Source of the DNA: Myxococcales bacterium 68-20
GTDB taxonomy: Bacteria; Myxococcota_A; Polyangia; Polyangiales; Polyangiaceae
Direction: 5' to 3'
Length of the DNA: 64,000 bases
Assembly (NCBI GenBank): GCA_001899635.1
Contig: MKVQ01000004.1
Coordinates: forward strand, 376,023-440,022
Positions 62,835 to 64,000 of this stretch are shown here, piece after piece (the stretch's first letter is position 1; each line of letters starts with the position of its first letter). The translations under genes were made by a program, and so were the position numbers. The notes below the pieces were generated by a model, which was given only the letters and a program-made list of their open reading frames with translations, was not told the DNA's origin and did no database searches.

Positions 62835-64000
62835 GCTCCATCAAGAAGCTCGGCACGAGCTCACTCGCGGTTCTTCTCGTCGCCGAGACTGCGCTCGCGT
62901 GCGCAGGCGAGGGCGAGCTCGAGCCGGAGCGCGAGGGGGTGCCGGACGCTTCAGCTGAAGTCGCCGACGCAGGCGATGCGGGCGACGGCGCTGACGCGGC
63001 AGACGCAGCCGACGCAGACCCATGCAGTGCCTCGGGCCTGTGCATCGTCCCCGTTCCCATCGACACGCGGGTCAACGTCACCTCCGTATCGGGATCGGGC
63101 GCGAAGGACGTGTGGGCCGTGGGGACGGCTCGAACGATCCTCCACTACGACGGCGCCGTATGGGAGAAGGCCGACACGATCCCCTACGACGCAGCCCCGT
63201 TCACGATGCGCGCCGTCTGGGTCGGCGGGCCCAACGACGTCTGGGTCGCGGACGGACCGACGATCCACCACTCGACAGGATGGAAGGGCCCGAGCGCCAC
63301 GGTGTGGGAGTCGTCCGTCCTCGCCGGCACGTACACCGCGCCGACGGCGATCAGCGGCAACGACGGAAGAGTGATCATCGGACGCCAGATCTCGAATCAG
63401 TTCGACGACTACGAAGCGGCGATCGTCACGTGCAGCGGCTGGGACGCTGGCGGACTCCTCGAGCCGACGTACCTGGAAAACCGCCACTTCCGGACGAATG
63501 GAACGGACGGCCTCTGGTCGATCGCGATGACCGGACCGAATGAGGCGTGGGGAACGAGCTTTCCAACGACGAACGGGCCCGGCGCCCGAGTCGTCCGCGC
63601 GCACCTCGCGAGCCCCGGCGACGGCGGCGAACCGGACGCGGGACCGTCGTGGCAAGTCGAGGAGTACGACAGTCGTACGGAGAGAAACCTCTATGGTGTG
63701 TGGGGCGACGAGCAGGCCGTTTGGCTCGTGGGCGAAGGCGGTGTCATTCGCCGGATGACGCCGGCAAATCTTCCGTCGGGCGTCTTCGAGAACGTTCCGA
63801 GCCCGGTCATCGCCGATCTTCGCGGGATCTTCGGCTTCGGCGCAGACGACGTATGGGCCGTCGGCGACGACGCCACGGTGCTCCACTGGGACGGCAAGGT
63901 CTGGAGCAGGCTCGCGTCACCGTTCGACAGCGCTGCGGACAAGCCGCGACTCTTCTCCGTCTGGGGAAGCGCGCCGAACGACGTCTGGATCGGCGGTAAC
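62831..64000 (+). CDS. DVW beta-propeller lipoprotein, 3' end outside window
   Basis: At least 390 residues; the frame is still open at the window end. A signal with lipobox-like ETALAC (near residue 24) is followed by an Asp/Ala-rich linker. Repeated blades follow: AKDVWAVGTARTILHYDGAV, NDVWVADGPTIHHSTGW, NEAWGTSFPTTNGP, ADDVWAVGDDATVLHWDGKV and NDVWIGG. They are the same kind as in the lipoprotein at 28604-30655. ATG at 62831 overlaps the stop of the Cys-rich lipoprotein by 4 bp, so the two are translationally coupled and probably form a surface complex (inference). Confidence 0.9.
   Translation, partial: MSSIKKLGTSSLAVLLVAETALACAGEGELEPEREGVPDASAEVADAGDAGDGADAADAADADPCSASGLCIVPVPIDTRVNVTSVSGSGAKDVWAVGTARTILHYDGAVWEKADTIPYDAAPFTMRAVWVGGPNDVWVADGPTIHHSTGWKGPSATVWESSVLAGTYTAPTAISGNDGRVIIGRQISNQFDDYEAAIVTCSGWDAGGLLEPTYLENRHFRTNGTDGLWSIAMTGPNEAWGTSFPTTNGPGARVVRAHLASPGDGGEPDAGPSWQVEEYDSRTERNLYGVWGDEQAVWLVGEGGVIRRMTPANLPSGVFENVPSPVIADLRGIFGFGADDVWAVGDDATVLHWDGKVWSRLASPFDSAADKPRLFSVWGSAPNDVWIGGN

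Overview
This 64 kb window looks like chromosomal DNA of a myxobacterium, most likely in the Polyangiales (Sorangium/Labilithrix-like) branch. The assignment is inference. It rests on very high GC with strong GC3 bias, many lipoproteins, Ser/Thr kinases, FHA proteins, hybrid histidine kinases, a complete chemosensory operon, HEAT-repeat proteins, and Cys-rich or EGF-repeat secreted proteins. No rRNA, tRNA, CRISPR array or intact mobile element was seen.

Layout. 0-7.2 kb: the 3' part of an AcrB-type RND pump, a zinc-ribbon membrane protein and two lipoproteins. 7.2-9.5 kb: a decayed gene next to a truncated, twice-frameshifted IS630-family transposase, then an eight-repeat EGF-like lipoprotein. 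9.9-12.3 kb: a compositionally distinct cassette (frameshifted LysR regulator, DsbA-family protein, NAD(P)-binding protein) that looks acquired, followed by a gene remnant. 13.2-28.4 kb: glutathione peroxidase, then a signalling-rich stretch with two overlapping sensor kinases (one with a degenerate ATP site), a Ser/Thr kinase fused to a receiver domain, and two hybrid kinases. Interspersed are a thiolase, a MaoC-type hydratase and an orphan FliR/SctT-like export protein. 28.6-36.7 kb: a large beta-propeller-like lipoprotein, a HEAT protein divergent from a TetR regulator followed by an NmrA-like protein, and a zinc-ribbon Ser/Thr kinase coupled to an outer-membrane barrel protein. 37.3-40.2 kb: scpA-scpB, with long repetitive acidic extensions. 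40.5-43.4 kb: an HTH protein, a DUF4397-like lipoprotein and PmbA/TldE. 43.7-51.9 kb: a tightly packed minus-strand chemosensory operon (cheY-cheA-cheW-cheW-HEAT-cheR-cheB) with no receptor gene. 51.9-64 kb: a CinA-like protein, hydrolase/PDZ pair, double-FHA protein, free-methionine-sulfoxide reductase, a coupled RND exporter and GT22 mannosyltransferase pair, hemerythrin, and two coupled secreted proteins, the last cut by the window edge.

Working together. The che genes overlap by a few bases and should be one translationally coupled operon ending at a large hairpin. The two sensor kinases overlap by 4 bp and probably act as a pair, with the degenerate one perhaps a partner or decoy. The RND/GT22 pair overlaps by 4 bp and may make and export a mannosylated lipid. 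scpA and scpB form the usual SMC-accessory pair.

Strongest leads for new biology: the RND/GT22 glycolipid operon with altered proton-relay residues; the kinase-receiver fusion; the canonical/degenerate histidine kinase pair; the HEAT protein inside the che operon; and the disulfide-paired repeat lipoprotein at 4.7-7.2 kb.
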